A DNA stretch of 64,000 nucleotides, from the NCBI GenBank assembly GCA_900554335.1, contig USGT01000001.1, forward strand, positions 1-64,000, in the 5' to 3' direction. The position numbers and the translations under genes are program-made. Below, piece after piece: positions 8,983 to 18,321 of the stretch. The notes under the pieces are model-generated. The model was not told where the DNA came from. It worked only from the letters and a program-made list of their open reading frames with translations, and did no database searches. Source of the stretch: an uncultured Oscillospiraceae bacterium. GTDB taxonomy: Bacteria; Bacillota; Clostridia; Oscillospirales; Acutalibacteraceae. Position 1 is the stretch's first letter, and every line of letters starts with the position of its first letter.

Positions 8983-9015
8983 AAATACCGACCCTGACAA
9001 AAATCAGACTCGGCA
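8983..9015 (-). terminator. Terminator of tRNA-Pro
   Basis: Stem 8988-8997 pairs with 9004-9013 (CCGA..CTGA type, two mismatched bases) around a short loop, with a T-rich tail on the minus strand. It lies just after the CCA end of the tRNA. Confidence 0.75.
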
Positions 9016-9021
9016 AAAAAG

Positions 9022-9098
9022 TGGTCGAGGTGACAGGACTCGAACCTGCGGCATCTTGGTCCCAAACCAAGCACTCTACCAAACTGAGCTACACCTCG
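9022..9098 (-). tRNA. tRNA-Pro (anticodon UGG)
   Basis: A 77-base cloverleaf on the minus strand. The acceptor stem CGAGGTG (9098-9092) pairs with CACCTCG (9032-9026). The anticodon arm is CTTGG-TTTGGGA-CCAAG with anticodon TGG, and the T-arm contains GGTTCGAGTCC. Discriminator A and an encoded CCA end at 9022. It has its own promoter and terminator, so it is a single-gene unit. Confidence 0.95.
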
Positions 9099-9107
9099 AT
9101 AGTAAAT

Positions 9108-9136
9108 ATTATAAATACTTCTGAAAATTTTGTCAA
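9108..9136 (-). promoter_or_regulatory. Consensus promoter of tRNA-Pro
   Basis: On the minus strand, TTGACA (9136-9131), exactly 17 bases, TATAAT (9113-9108). The tRNA 5' end is about 10 bases downstream, so the precursor has almost no leader. Confidence 0.85.
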
Positions 9137-9170
9137 GCATAATTTTACAATATTTCAAAAGTTTAAATTG

Positions 9171-9179
9171 TGATATAAT
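9171..9179 (+). promoter_or_regulatory. Extended -10 element ahead of addB
   Basis: TGATATAAT (9171-9179) is an extended -10 without a clear -35. It points away from the tRNA-Pro promoter and sits about 20 bases before the addB start. A start codon upstream of it, at 9130, would not be on this transcript. Confidence 0.45.
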
Positions 9180-9198
9180 TATCTTGAAAATCAAGGGG

Positions 9199-12100
9199 GT
9201 GGCCGAAATAGTAAAATTCATTTTAGGAAGAGCCGGAAGCGGAAAATCAAAAAAAATAAATGAAATAATTTTAAACGAAATAAATGCAGGGAACGAAAAA
9301 TTAATGGTAATAGTGCCTGAACAATTCTCTTTTGAAAAAGAAAAATCAATGCTTGAATATTTGGGGAATAGCAAGTTCAGCAATGTTAAAGTCATGAGTT
9401 TTTCAAGGCTTTGCGATTTTATTCCGAGCGTTATTAATATTCCTGCCGTGAAACCTTCGAGCGACACGGCGCAAATTTTAATGATTAGCGAAGCTATTGA
9501 AAGCACTAAATCAGACCTTAAAATGTATGCCAAAGGTTCGGCGGACATGAAAGTCGCTGAGCTTATTTTAGAAACAATAAAAGAATTTAAATCGAATAAA
9601 ATTGACAAAGAAGCCTTGCAGAAAATTCACGATTTGTGCAGCAAAGATATTTTAAAGCAGAAAATTAAAGAAATGATCGCTATTTATGATGTTTATAAAA
9701 TTCTTTGCAAAAGCGGTGAGGGCGATTCGGCAGATAGTTTAAGCGCTCTGGAAGATATCATAAGGTCAAGCAATTTTTTCGAGGGTTACACCGTCTTTTT
9801 TGATGGCTTTAGCAATTTTACGGCGCAGCAATTTTCGCTCATAGAAGAAATTATGCTTCAAGCGAAAGAAATTTACATGGCCTTTTGCGTTGATGAAAAA
9901 GAAAGCGTGGTTTCGGAGTATAGCCTGTTTTTGCCTTCTTTGAAAACTATTGCCAAAATCAAAAAGATAGCTAGCAAAAATTTCATTAGTGCTGAAGAAA
10001 AAATAATTTTAAATAAAAACGTTAAATTCGAAAACAGCGAGCTTAAAACCCTGGAAGAAAATATTTTTCGGCCGGTTAAAAAGGCTACCGAGAAAGCTCC
10101 TGAGAATATTTTTCTTTATAATGCCCTTGACCTTAGCGACGAATGTGAGCAAGTTGCTAAAACTGTGAAAAAGCTGGTGATGCAAGGCAAATGCAGGTAT
10201 AAAGACATTGTAATTTTAACGAGGGACATGCAAGCCTACGAAAGCGTTATTAAAAGCTCGCTTAGAAGATATCTTATTCCATTTTTCGTGGATGCTCCTG
10301 AAAAACTTTTTAATAAAAACCTCACGAATCTTGTTCTTTCGGCTTTTGACGTTATTCATGGGGGGTTCATGCCTGAAGACATTTTAAGATATTTAAAAAC
10401 GGGTCTCACAGGAACCACCTCTGAAGAAATTTCGCTTCTTGAAAACTACGTTTTAATGTGGAATATAAAATCGGAAGGATGGTTTAAAGATTTTTCTTTT
10501 CACCCGAAAGGATACTACAAAAACTTTGAAGAAGAAGACGAAAAAACTCTCGAAGAGCTTAATTTGATAAGAAAAAAGGTTCTTTCGCCGCTTGAAAACT
10601 TCAAAAATAACGTTAGAAACAAAACGGGAAGAGGCATTTCAATTGCGATTTACAATCTTTTAACTGAGGTAAACGCTGCGGAAAATTTGAAAGATTTTTG
10701 CGAATCGCTTGAAAAAAACGGAAGGCATGAAACTGCTGAAAAGCACGCAATGATTTGGGATGCGCTCATGGAAGTTTTAAATGAAATTGCTTCTTTGATG
10801 GGCGAGAAAAAGGTCTCTTCGAGGAAATATCTTGAAATTTTAAATCTTGCGCTTAATTTCGCGAATTTTTCTTATGTTCCGCAGTGCATCGACAATGTCA
10901 CGGTTGCTTCGGCTGAAAGAAGTTTGGTTTCAGGCACGAAAATTATGTTTCTAATCGGGGCTGTTAGCGGTGAATTCCCGAAAATTCCAAGCAGCTCGGA
11001 AATATTTACGGATCAAGAAGTAAATTACATTTCAGCCCTAGGCATCGAGCTCAAAGACACGACCGAAGCCTTTTTGATAAAAGAAAGATTTTTGGCCTAT
11101 GGTGCAGTAGCTGCGCCGTCTTCGAGGCTTTTTGTTTCATGGCCTTCGGCGGATTCCTTCGGCAAAAGCAAGTATCCTTCAGAGATAGTCAAAGAAATAA
11201 AAGAAATCTTCCCGAATATTAAAGTTTTTTCGAAAGACAGCTTCAAAGACGAAGAAATGATAGTTTCAAAGGCCTCTGCCTTCGAGGCTTATGCCAAAAA
11301 TAAGGGTACGATTTCGAGCTTAAACGAAACTTTGAAAAAGTTTTTGCTTTCGGATGATGATTACAAAGCAAAATGCGAAACAATTGAAACTTTCCTTGAT
11401 GAAAACCGGCTTAACTTTGCTTCTTCCGGCGGAGCTTTGAACCTTTTTGGCGAAAATTTGAAGCTTTCGGCTTCGCAGATTGAAAAATATTATTCCTGCC
11501 GGTTTGCCTATTTTTGCGAATACGGCCTGAGGGCAAAAGTGCGCGAAAACACTCCCTTTGGAAGCATGGATTATGGCACGATGATTCACTTTTTGTTTGA
11601 GAAGCTTTTTAAAAAATACTCAGATGACAAAATAATTTCGCTTGAAAATGAAACGCTCGAAGGTGAAATCTCAAAACTTTTGGAAAATTACATAGAAGAA
11701 AATCTCGGCGGCTTTGAAAATAAACCCCAGATTTTTCTTTACACAATCGAAAGGCTTAAAAAATCGGTTGTGTTTTTAATAAAATATCTTTCGCAGCAGC
11801 TGGAAGCTTCTGAGTTTAAAGTCCTCGGAGCGGAGCTTGAAATTTCGAAAAAAGGCGTCATAAAACCAATTGAAATAGATCTCCCCGGCGGCAGAAAAGT
11901 GGTTATTGAGGGCAAAATTGACCGCGCGGACATAATGAGCAAAGAAAACGAAAATTTCGTTAGAATAATAGATTATAAAACAGGCAGCAAGCAGTTTAAG
12001 CTTTCGGATGTTTTTTATGGTCTTAACATGCAGATGCTTATTTATCTTCTTACGATCAAAGAAAACGGCATTAAAAGCTACAAAAATATCATCCCTGCAG

Positions 12101-12564
12101 GGATTCTTTACTTCACTGCTCTTAAACCTTTGATTGAAACCAAGAGCCTTGAAAGCGAAGAAAAAATTGAAAATGAAATTAAAAAGAAGCTTAGAATGAA
12201 CGGGCTTATTCTTGGCGATAAAGAAGTTGTTCTAGGCATGGAAAAGGGCGGCAAAGGGCAGTTTATTCCTGCAAGCGTTAAAGATGGCGAGGTTAAAAAG
12301 ACTGATTCCGTCATAAGCCTTGGCGAGCTTGAAACAGTGGGTGAGCATGTTAAAACGCTTGTTAAATTAATGTGCGAAGACTTACTTTCGGGCAAAGTTT
12401 CCGCCAAACCTGTTATGTTCAAAAGCAACAATTCGTCATGCAAATTTTGCAAATATCATTCGATTTGCGGCTACGAAAAAGATAATTTCAAAAAAATTGC
12501 TTCGATGACTAACGAAGAAACAATTGAAAAAATGAAAGGAAGTGAAACTGAAAATGGCAAGTAA
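9199..12564 (+). CDS. addB: AddB, ATP-dependent helicase/nuclease subunit B
   Basis: 1121 residues from GTG 9199, which gives the family-typical start VKFILGRAGSGKS with the Walker A loop near residues 10-17. AddAB processes double-strand breaks for RecA-dependent repair and recognises Chi. The AddB C-terminal nuclease domain is present: GKIDRAD and RIIDYKTGSK supply the catalytic Asp/Lys motif. The iron-sulfur cluster cysteines are visible as YYSCRF upstream and CKFCKYHSIC at the end. Length is normal. The choice of start is uncertain, because AAGGGG directly abuts the GTG. An upstream frame extension to 9130 would begin before the -10 element, so I reject it. The gene overlaps addA by 11 bases, implying coupled translation. 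Confidence 0.93.
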   Translation: MAEIVKFILGRAGSGKSKKINEIILNEINAGNEKLMVIVPEQFSFEKEKSMLEYLGNSKFSNVKVMSFSRLCDFIPSVINIPAVKPSSDTAQILMISEAIESTKSDLKMYAKGSADMKVAELILETIKEFKSNKIDKEALQKIHDLCSKDILKQKIKEMIAIYDVYKILCKSGEGDSADSLSALEDIIRSSNFFEGYTVFFDGFSNFTAQQFSLIEEIMLQAKEIYMAFCVDEKESVVSEYSLFLPSLKTIAKIKKIASKNFISAEEKIILNKNVKFENSELKTLEENIFRPVKKATEKAPENIFLYNALDLSDECEQVAKTVKKLVMQGKCRYKDIVILTRDMQAYESVIKSSLRRYLIPFFVDAPEKLFNKNLTNLVLSAFDVIHGGFMPEDILRYLKTGLTGTTSEEISLLENYVLMWNIKSEGWFKDFSFHPKGYYKNFEEEDEKTLEELNLIRKKVLSPLENFKNNVRNKTGRGISIAIYNLLTEVNAAENLKDFCESLEKNGRHETAEKHAMIWDALMEVLNEIASLMGEKKVSSRKYLEILNLALNFANFSYVPQCIDNVTVASAERSLVSGTKIMFLIGAVSGEFPKIPSSSEIFTDQEVNYISALGIELKDTTEAFLIKERFLAYGAVAAPSSRLFVSWPSADSFGKSKYPSEIVKEIKEIFPNIKVFSKDSFKDEEMIVSKASAFEAYAKNKGTISSLNETLKKFLLSDDDYKAKCETIETFLDENRLNFASSGGALNLFGENLKLSASQIEKYYSCRFAYFCEYGLRAKVRENTPFGSMDYGTMIHFLFEKLFKKYSDDKIISLENETLEGEISKLLENYIEENLGGFENKPQIFLYTIERLKKSVVFLIKYLSQQLEASEFKVLGAELEISKKGVIKPIEIDLPGGRKVVIEGKIDRADIMSKENENFVRIIDYKTGSKQFKLSDVFYGLNMQMLIYLLTIKENGIKSYKNIIPAGILYFTALKPLIETKSLESEEKIENEIKKKLRMNGLILGDKEVVLGMEKGGKGQFIPASVKDGEVKKTDSVISLGELETVGEHVKTLVKLMCEDLLSGKVSAKPVMFKSNNSSCKFCKYHSICGYEKDNFKKIASMTNEETIEKMKGSETENGK

Positions 12565-15500
12565 CTGGACTGAAGACCAAAAAAAGGCCATTTATTCAAT
12601 CGGTGGGACGGTTTTGGTTGCGGCAGCGGCAGGCTCGGGCAAAACTTCGGTTCTGGTGCAAAGGGTTATAGACCGCATAACCGACGAAAAAAATCCCGTT
12701 GACCTTGATAAATTTTTGATCGTTACTTTTACTAATTCCGCCGCAAGAGAAATGAAAGACCGCATTTCGAGCAGCCTTTCGAACCTTTTGACCAAAAACC
12801 CAGGGAATTTAAATCTTCACAGGCAACAAATGCTTCTTAAATCCGCGCAAATTGGAACTATCCACAGCTTCTGCAACAATATTGTTAAAGAAAATTTCTT
12901 TCGCTTGGGGATTTCGCCGAATTTTAAAATAGGAACTTCAAGCGAGCTGGGAATAATAAAAGAAAAAGCGCTTGAAAACACTTTCGAGCATTTTTACAGC
13001 AGCGAAAAAGAAAAATTCACTAAAATTCTTGATATTTTCAGCGGCGAAAAAAACACCGAAAAGCTCGAAAACACTGTGTTTGCTTTAAATGAGTTTATGA
13101 ATTCTCTTGCGTTTCCTGAAATTTGGCTTGAAAAAAAGCTCAAGCTCTATGATGAAGCTTCGAGCTCGGAAGATAAAAATATTTGGATGAAAACCATAGT
13201 GGATTACTCTCTCGGCGGAGTTGATTACGCTATCTGCCTGCTTGAAGATGCTCTTAAAACTTCAGGCGATTTTGAAGACCTTAAAAAATCATATTTCGAA
13301 ACTTTAAGCGCTGATATTGATATGCTAAAAAACTTAAAAACCAGCCTTGAAACCGAAAGCTGGAGCGAAATTTCAAAAAAAGTTAACGAGATTTCATTTG
13401 CCAGGCTCAAACCTTGCCGCACGAAAGAAAATGAAGAGCTCAAAAACGAAATAGTTATGAAAAGAAATTCAGCAAAAGAGGTTATTTCAGGGCTTAAGAG
13501 CCATTTCGTTTCAAACGGCGATGAAATCAAAGAAATAGGCCAGATTTTGAAAAATCTTTTTGAAATAACTCTTCATTTTAGAAATGAAGTTTGGGCGCTT
13601 AAACTCGTGCGGAATATGATTGACTTCAGTGACCTTGAAAGGCTTACGATTCAAGTTTTGGCTGAAAATGCCGAGCCTCTTGAAAAAAGCGGTGTTGCGA
13701 AAGAAATTTCCGAGAGATTCACTGAAGTTATGGTCGATGAATATCAAGACATAAACGAAGTTCAAGACACGATTTTTAAGCTCATCACGAAAAACGAAAG
13801 CAACCTTTTCATGGTTGGTGATGTTAAGCAAAGCATTTATAAATTCAGGCAGTCACGGCCGAAGATTTTTCTTTCTAAAAAAGGCAGTTTTGCGGTCTAC
13901 GATGAAAGCAAAGATCTTTACCCCGCGAAGATTATTCTTGGCAAGAATTTCAGGAGCAAAGCGGCGGTGATCAGCAGCGTTAACTTTATTTTTAGGTGCC
14001 TTATGTCTGAAAAAGTGGGCGAGATAGACTATAACGACGAAGAAAAACTCTTCCCCGGAGCGGAATATGAAGAAACCGGCGAAAAAGATGTTTCGGTCAA
14101 GTTTATTAAAGCTTCCAGCGATGAAGACACTTCGGTTTTGGAGGCAAGAGAAATTGCAAAAACGATAATGCAGATGATTTCAAGCGGGTTTAAAGTTAAA
14201 AAAGGCGACAGCTACCGAAATGCAACTTACAGCGACTTTTGCATTCTTTTAAGAAAATCAAATGCCTTTGCGCATATTTACGCCAAAGAACTAAGCGCTT
14301 GCGCGATTCCTGCATGGACGGAAACTAACGATAAATTCCTTGAAACGGCCGAAATTTCTGTTATTCTTTCGATTTTGAAAGTTATTGACAACGCCACCGA
14401 TGACGTCCCGCTGATTTCTTGCATGCTCAGCCCGCTTTTTGGGTTTAATATCGATGAACTTTCGAAAATTAGAAGCCTTAACAAAGATATTCCGTTTTAT
14501 TTTGCCTTAAAAGATTATGCAAAAAATTCCGAAAAACTTGAAAAATTCCTTGAAAAAATTGATTACTTCCGCAAAATTAGCGGCACTATGCCTTGCAGCG
14601 AACTAATTGATTTTATTTATGAAACAACGCAGTACCCTTCCATTTGCCTTGCTCTTCCCGGCGGCGAAATTAAAAAAGCTAACCTCATTTTGCTAAGAGA
14701 TTATGCCAAAAAGTTCGACGAAGACCTTTCGAAAGGCCTTAGCGGCTTCCTTAATTTCATTAAAAATCTTCAAAAGAAAAACGCCGATCTTCCTTCGGCT
14801 TTTGTCTCTTCTGAGGCTGATAACACCGTTAAAATAATGAGCATTCACAAGTCAAAAGGTCTTGAATTTCCGGTTTGCATAATTGCGGGTTGCTCGAAGA
14901 AATTTAATAAAGACAGCGGCGATTTAGTTATTCATCCTGAGCTTGGCTTTGGAATAAAAACGAGAAGCGCAGACGGCCTTTCGCAGCACAGCAACCTTGT
15001 TTTTGACGCGATAAATCTTAAAAACGAAAGCGAAAACACCTCCGAAGAAGTGAGGATTCTTTACGTTGCACTTACTCGCGCCAAGCAAAAGCTTATCATC
15101 ATAGCGAGCGTTAAAGACGAAAGAAAAATAACCGAAAAGTGCCTTTTGATTCAGAGTTTCAGCTCGGTTAACCCTTATCTTGTGGGCAGTTCGAGTAGCT
15201 TCCTTGATTGGATTTTAATATGCATTTGTTTTAGCAGCGCAAAACCGCAGCTTTTTGAAGCTTTTGGAATTGAAAATCAGCTTTTGGAAAACAGCGAAAT
15301 TTCAGAAAATTTAAATTGGGATATTGAGTTTTTAAAGCCCGATTCTTCTTTAAATGATTTGCCCGAAGAAGAAATTTTAAATGAGCCTTGCCAGCAAACT
15401 GAAAATATCGACGAAGATTTTTTGAAAAAACTGGAAGAAATTTCAAGTTTTAAATATCCTTTTGAAAAGTCTTCTCAAGCCCCGATAAAAATAGCTGCTT

Positions 15501-16078
15501 CGAAGCTTTCGCACAGCGGTGAATGGCAAAATTATTTTGCAGCGTCGGTTCCTGCGTTTATGTCCGCTTCGAACACTTCCGCAACAGCAAGAGGCACGGC
15601 AATGCACAAATTCATGTGTTTGGCCGAAATAAAAGCCGCCCGAGAAGATCTCAGCCGTGAAATCGAAAGGCTTTTAAACCGAGGATTATTTTCTTCTCAG
15701 GAGGCAAAACTGCTTAATAAAAATTCTATCGAAAAGTTTTTAAACTCGAATTTATGCGAAAGAATTTTGAAAAGCAAAAAGGTTTTAAGGGAGTTTAAGT
15801 TTTCAGTGAAAATGCCGCTTAGTGCATCGCTTTTTGAAGAAGATGAAAAAGACGAAAACTCAGTTGTTGTGCAGGGTGCGATGGACTGCGCCTTCTTAGA
15901 AAATGACGGCTTCGTTATAGTCGATTACAAAACTGACAAAACCGAAAATATGCAGTCTCTTTACGATAAATATGTTTCCCAGCTTAGCATTTATAAATAT
16001 GCGCTTGAAGAAACGCAGAATTTGAAAGTCAAAGAAACAGGAATTTATTCGTTTTATCTTTCGGATTATTTATGCTAA
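12554..16078 (+). CDS. addA: AddA, ATP-dependent helicase/nuclease subunit A
   Basis: 1174 residues from ATG 12554 (GGAAG upstream); an earlier in-frame GTG at 12542 is less likely. AddA is the UvrD-family 3'-5' helicase and RecB-type nuclease partner of AddB. Visible motifs are NWTEDQKKAI (Q-motif region), AAAAGSGKT (Walker A, near residue 30), VMVDEYQDIN (Walker B), GDVKQSIYKFRQS, MSIHKSKGLEFPV, and EEVRILYVALTRAKQKL (motif VI). The C-terminal nuclease is GAMDCAF...VIVDYKTDKTEN, followed by YVSQLSIYKYAL. The length is near the usual 1200. The last 9 bases overlap the 3' end of radA on the other strand. Confidence 0.95.
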   Translation: MASNWTEDQKKAIYSIGGTVLVAAAAGSGKTSVLVQRVIDRITDEKNPVDLDKFLIVTFTNSAAREMKDRISSSLSNLLTKNPGNLNLHRQQMLLKSAQIGTIHSFCNNIVKENFFRLGISPNFKIGTSSELGIIKEKALENTFEHFYSSEKEKFTKILDIFSGEKNTEKLENTVFALNEFMNSLAFPEIWLEKKLKLYDEASSSEDKNIWMKTIVDYSLGGVDYAICLLEDALKTSGDFEDLKKSYFETLSADIDMLKNLKTSLETESWSEISKKVNEISFARLKPCRTKENEELKNEIVMKRNSAKEVISGLKSHFVSNGDEIKEIGQILKNLFEITLHFRNEVWALKLVRNMIDFSDLERLTIQVLAENAEPLEKSGVAKEISERFTEVMVDEYQDINEVQDTIFKLITKNESNLFMVGDVKQSIYKFRQSRPKIFLSKKGSFAVYDESKDLYPAKIILGKNFRSKAAVISSVNFIFRCLMSEKVGEIDYNDEEKLFPGAEYEETGEKDVSVKFIKASSDEDTSVLEAREIAKTIMQMISSGFKVKKGDSYRNATYSDFCILLRKSNAFAHIYAKELSACAIPAWTETNDKFLETAEISVILSILKVIDNATDDVPLISCMLSPLFGFNIDELSKIRSLNKDIPFYFALKDYAKNSEKLEKFLEKIDYFRKISGTMPCSELIDFIYETTQYPSICLALPGGEIKKANLILLRDYAKKFDEDLSKGLSGFLNFIKNLQKKNADLPSAFVSSEADNTVKIMSIHKSKGLEFPVCIIAGCSKKFNKDSGDLVIHPELGFGIKTRSADGLSQHSNLVFDAINLKNESENTSEEVRILYVALTRAKQKLIIIASVKDERKITEKCLLIQSFSSVNPYLVGSSSSFLDWILICICFSSAKPQLFEAFGIENQLLENSEISENLNWDIEFLKPDSSLNDLPEEEILNEPCQQTENIDEDFLKKLEEISSFKYPFEKSSQAPIKIAASKLSHSGEWQNYFAASVPAFMSASNTSATARGTAMHKFMCLAEIKAAREDLSREIERLLNRGLFSSQEAKLLNKNSIEKFLNSNLCERILKSKKVLREFKFSVKMPLSASLFEEDEKDENSVVVQGAMDCAFLENDGFVIVDYKTDKTENMQSLYDKYVSQLSIYKYALEETQNLKVKETGIYSFYLSDYLC

Positions 16079-17455
16079 AGCTTCTTCAACCGCTTGGCGA
16101 ATAGTCCTCACGCCGATGATTTTAATGTCATATTTTTCTTTGTTTTTAACCGATTTTAAATTGTGGTAGGGAATAATGCACTTTGTGAAGCCCAGCCTGC
16201 AGGCCTCTCTTATCCTGTTTTCGGCGTTTGAAACCGCCCTAATTTCCCCCGCAAGGCCAATTTCGCCGAAAGCCATTGTTTCGTCATTTACGACGGCATC
16301 TTTAAGGCTGGAAACAAGAGCAATTGCAACCGAAAGGTCCGCTGCGGGCTCATCGAGTTTGATTCCTCCAACGGCATTGATGTAAGCGTCCATATTTGAA
16401 AAATGAAACCCAGCGCGCTTTTCAAGAACGGCTAAAATTAGCGCCATTCGGTTGTAATCAAACCCTGTAGCGGTTCTTCTGGGGTTGCCGAAATTAGTTG
16501 GAGTTACCAGGCCTTGAACTTCGGTCAAAAGTGGCCTTGAACCTTGCATAAGGCAAGCAACGCATATGCCCGAAACGCCATGAGGTTTGCCCGAAAGAAG
16601 CATTTCGGAAGGGTTTTCAACTTCGCTTAGGCCTTCGTTTTCCATGCAAAAAACGCCCATTTCATTCGTTGAACCGTGCCTGTTTTTGACTGCTCTTAAA
16701 ATTCTGTATGAAGTTTGGTTGTCGCCTTCAAAATACAAAACTGTGTCAACCATGTGTTCCAAAACTTTCGGCCCGGCGATTGCGCCGTCTTTGTTAACGT
16801 GGCCTATCATCAAAGTGGTTATATCAAGTGATTTTGCAAGCTTCAAAAGTGCGTTTGTGCACTCTTTAACTTGAGAAACACTCCCCGGAATCGAAGAAGA
16901 TTCAGGGCTGCTCATGGTTTGAATTGAGTCTATTATTAAAATATCAGGGTGAGTGAACTCCGCTTCAGCGCAGATTAGCTCAATGTTTGTTTCGGTCATT
17001 AAAAAGAGGTTTTCGTTTTCAACATTTAGCCTTGAAGCTCGCATTTTAATTTGCCTTTTTGATTCTTCGCCCGAAACATACAGGATTTTTAAATCTTTGT
17101 TTATATATTTGCAAATTTGCAAAAGCAGCGTGGATTTTCCTATTCCTGGTGTTCCGCCTAAAAGCGAAAGAGAACCTTTGACTATTCCTCCGCCGAAGAC
17201 TCTGTCGAGCTCTTTAAAGCCCGTTTTGAATCTTGTTTCTTCGTTTATGTCAACTTTGTTCATGGGGATTTGAGTCACGCTTGATTGAGTCATTTTTGGC
17301 TTCAGGCGTGGCTTTTTCCCTGCTGAAGATGTTTCCACCACGGTCTCTTCGTTCATTGTGTTTCCTTGGCCGCAAGAAGGGCATATTCCGTTCCATTTGC
17401 TTGAGCTAAAGCCGCATTCTGAGCAAACGAAAACGCTTTTTGATTTCTTTATCAT
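16070..17455 (-). CDS. radA: RadA, DNA repair and branch-migration ATPase
   Basis: 461 residues. The N-terminal zinc finger is CSECG...CPSCGQ (residues about 10-30). The RecA-like ATPase carries Walker A GGTPGIGKSTLL and the RadA-specific KNRHGSTNEMGVF motif. The C-terminal Lon-like domain includes DEPAADLSVAIALVSS. RadA helps process recombination intermediates, which fits with addAB next door although the two units converge. ATG 17455 has AAGGAAG. It is transcribed after cwlD with about 50 bases between them. The stop lies inside the end of addA, leaving no room for a separate terminator. Confidence 0.96.
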   Translation of the reverse strand: MIKKSKSVFVCSECGFSSSKWNGICPSCGQGNTMNEETVVETSSAGKKPRLKPKMTQSSVTQIPMNKVDINEETRFKTGFKELDRVFGGGIVKGSLSLLGGTPGIGKSTLLLQICKYINKDLKILYVSGEESKRQIKMRASRLNVENENLFLMTETNIELICAEAEFTHPDILIIDSIQTMSSPESSSIPGSVSQVKECTNALLKLAKSLDITTLMIGHVNKDGAIAGPKVLEHMVDTVLYFEGDNQTSYRILRAVKNRHGSTNEMGVFCMENEGLSEVENPSEMLLSGKPHGVSGICVACLMQGSRPLLTEVQGLVTPTNFGNPRRTATGFDYNRMALILAVLEKRAGFHFSNMDAYINAVGGIKLDEPAADLSVAIALVSSLKDAVVNDETMAFGEIGLAGEIRAVSNAENRIREACRLGFTKCIIPYHNLKSVKNKEKYDIKIIGVRTIRQAVEEALA

Positions 17456-17507
17456 GTTAACTTCCTTTTCTTTTTTAATTATAATCTACTAGATAATTTT
17501 TTTTAAA

Positions 17508-18230
17508 TCAAGGGGTATTCATTAGGTAATTCGTTATGCCGCAAAAAATCGAAAATGCCATTTGACTTTGGTATTTTTCGTCTTTTAATTTTTGAGCTTC
17601 GCCAGGGTTTGAAATGAACCCGCACTCTACTATAACCGCCGGAATTTTAGCGTTGTGAAGAAGGAAGATTTTGTTGTTTGCTGGTTTGATTTCTCTTTTG
17701 TTTTCAGGCTGCAAAAGCCCGGTGACGGAATCTTTGATTTTGTTTGCAAGTTCCATGCTTTTTTCATCATTCACAGAATAAAAAATTTGCGTTCCAAAGT
17801 ATTTTTCATCAGGGAATTTATTTTGATGAATACTAACGAAGACGGAATCATTTTCTTTGTTTTTATTCATTATTCCCATGCGGTTTCTAAGGTCGGATTT
17901 CTTTTTTTCTTTCAAAGTTTTGGCCGAGTCGTCGTAAATTGCGGTGTCTTTTTCGCGCGTCATTATAACTTTATGGCCCGAGGCTTCAAGCAAGCTTTCG
18001 AGCTTCAAAGCTATTGCTAGGTTTATGTCTTTTTCAATTATTCCTTCAGAGCCAACCGCTCCGCCGTCTTCTCCTCCGTGGCCGGCATCAATTATTATTG
18101 ATTTTTGATTGCTGCCTTCGGCTGACTTTGATTTTGCATAAGATATAAATGTAAGCGAGCAAAGCGCCAGAACTGTCATGGCTATGGATGAAACTATGAT
18201 TTTGTTTTCTTTAAGTAATTTAAACTTCAA
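17508..18230 (-). CDS. cwlD: N-acetylmuramoyl-L-alanine amidase, CwlD-like
   Basis: 240 residues from TTG 18230 (AAGGAG eight bases upstream); the in-frame GTG at 18239 lies inside that ribosome binding site. One N-terminal membrane anchor or signal (about residues 10-33) is followed by an Amidase_3 domain. Zinc ligands and catalytic residues are seen as IIDAGHGGEDGG, E in IEKDINLAIAL, H in VSIHQNKF, and E in VIVECGFISNP. In spore formers CwlD, with PdaA, makes the muramic-lactam of the cortex. Assignment to CwlD rather than another Amidase_3 enzyme rests on size, the single anchor, and the absence of SH3 or peptidoglycan-binding repeats. Confidence 0.8.
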   Translation of the reverse strand: MKFKLLKENKIIVSSIAMTVLALCSLTFISYAKSKSAEGSNQKSIIIDAGHGGEDGGAVGSEGIIEKDINLAIALKLESLLEASGHKVIMTREKDTAIYDDSAKTLKEKKKSDLRNRMGIMNKNKENDSVFVSIHQNKFPDEKYFGTQIFYSVNDEKSMELANKIKDSVTGLLQPENKREIKPANNKIFLLHNAKIPAVIVECGFISNPGEAQKLKDEKYQSQMAFSIFCGITNYLMNTP

Positions 18231-18258
18231 AAATGTCACTCCTTAAAGCATTTTTATT

Positions 18259-18287
18259 TTGAATATTTGGTGAAATTGTGGTATAAT
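18259..18287 (+). promoter_or_regulatory. Sigma-A promoter of the hemolysin III-family gene
   Basis: TTGAAT (18259-18264), 17 bases, TATAAT (18282-18287). The ribosome binding site GAGGT and ATG 18322 follow. Confidence 0.7.
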
Positions 18288-18321
18288 CTTTGTGATTTTT
18301 TACAAGCGAGGTAATAAAAGA

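Noticed and set aside
8976..9608. Open frame of 210 codons on the minus strand
   Set aside because: It runs through the addB start, the promoter region and the whole tRNA-Pro, with no ribosome binding site; the reading frame is chance.
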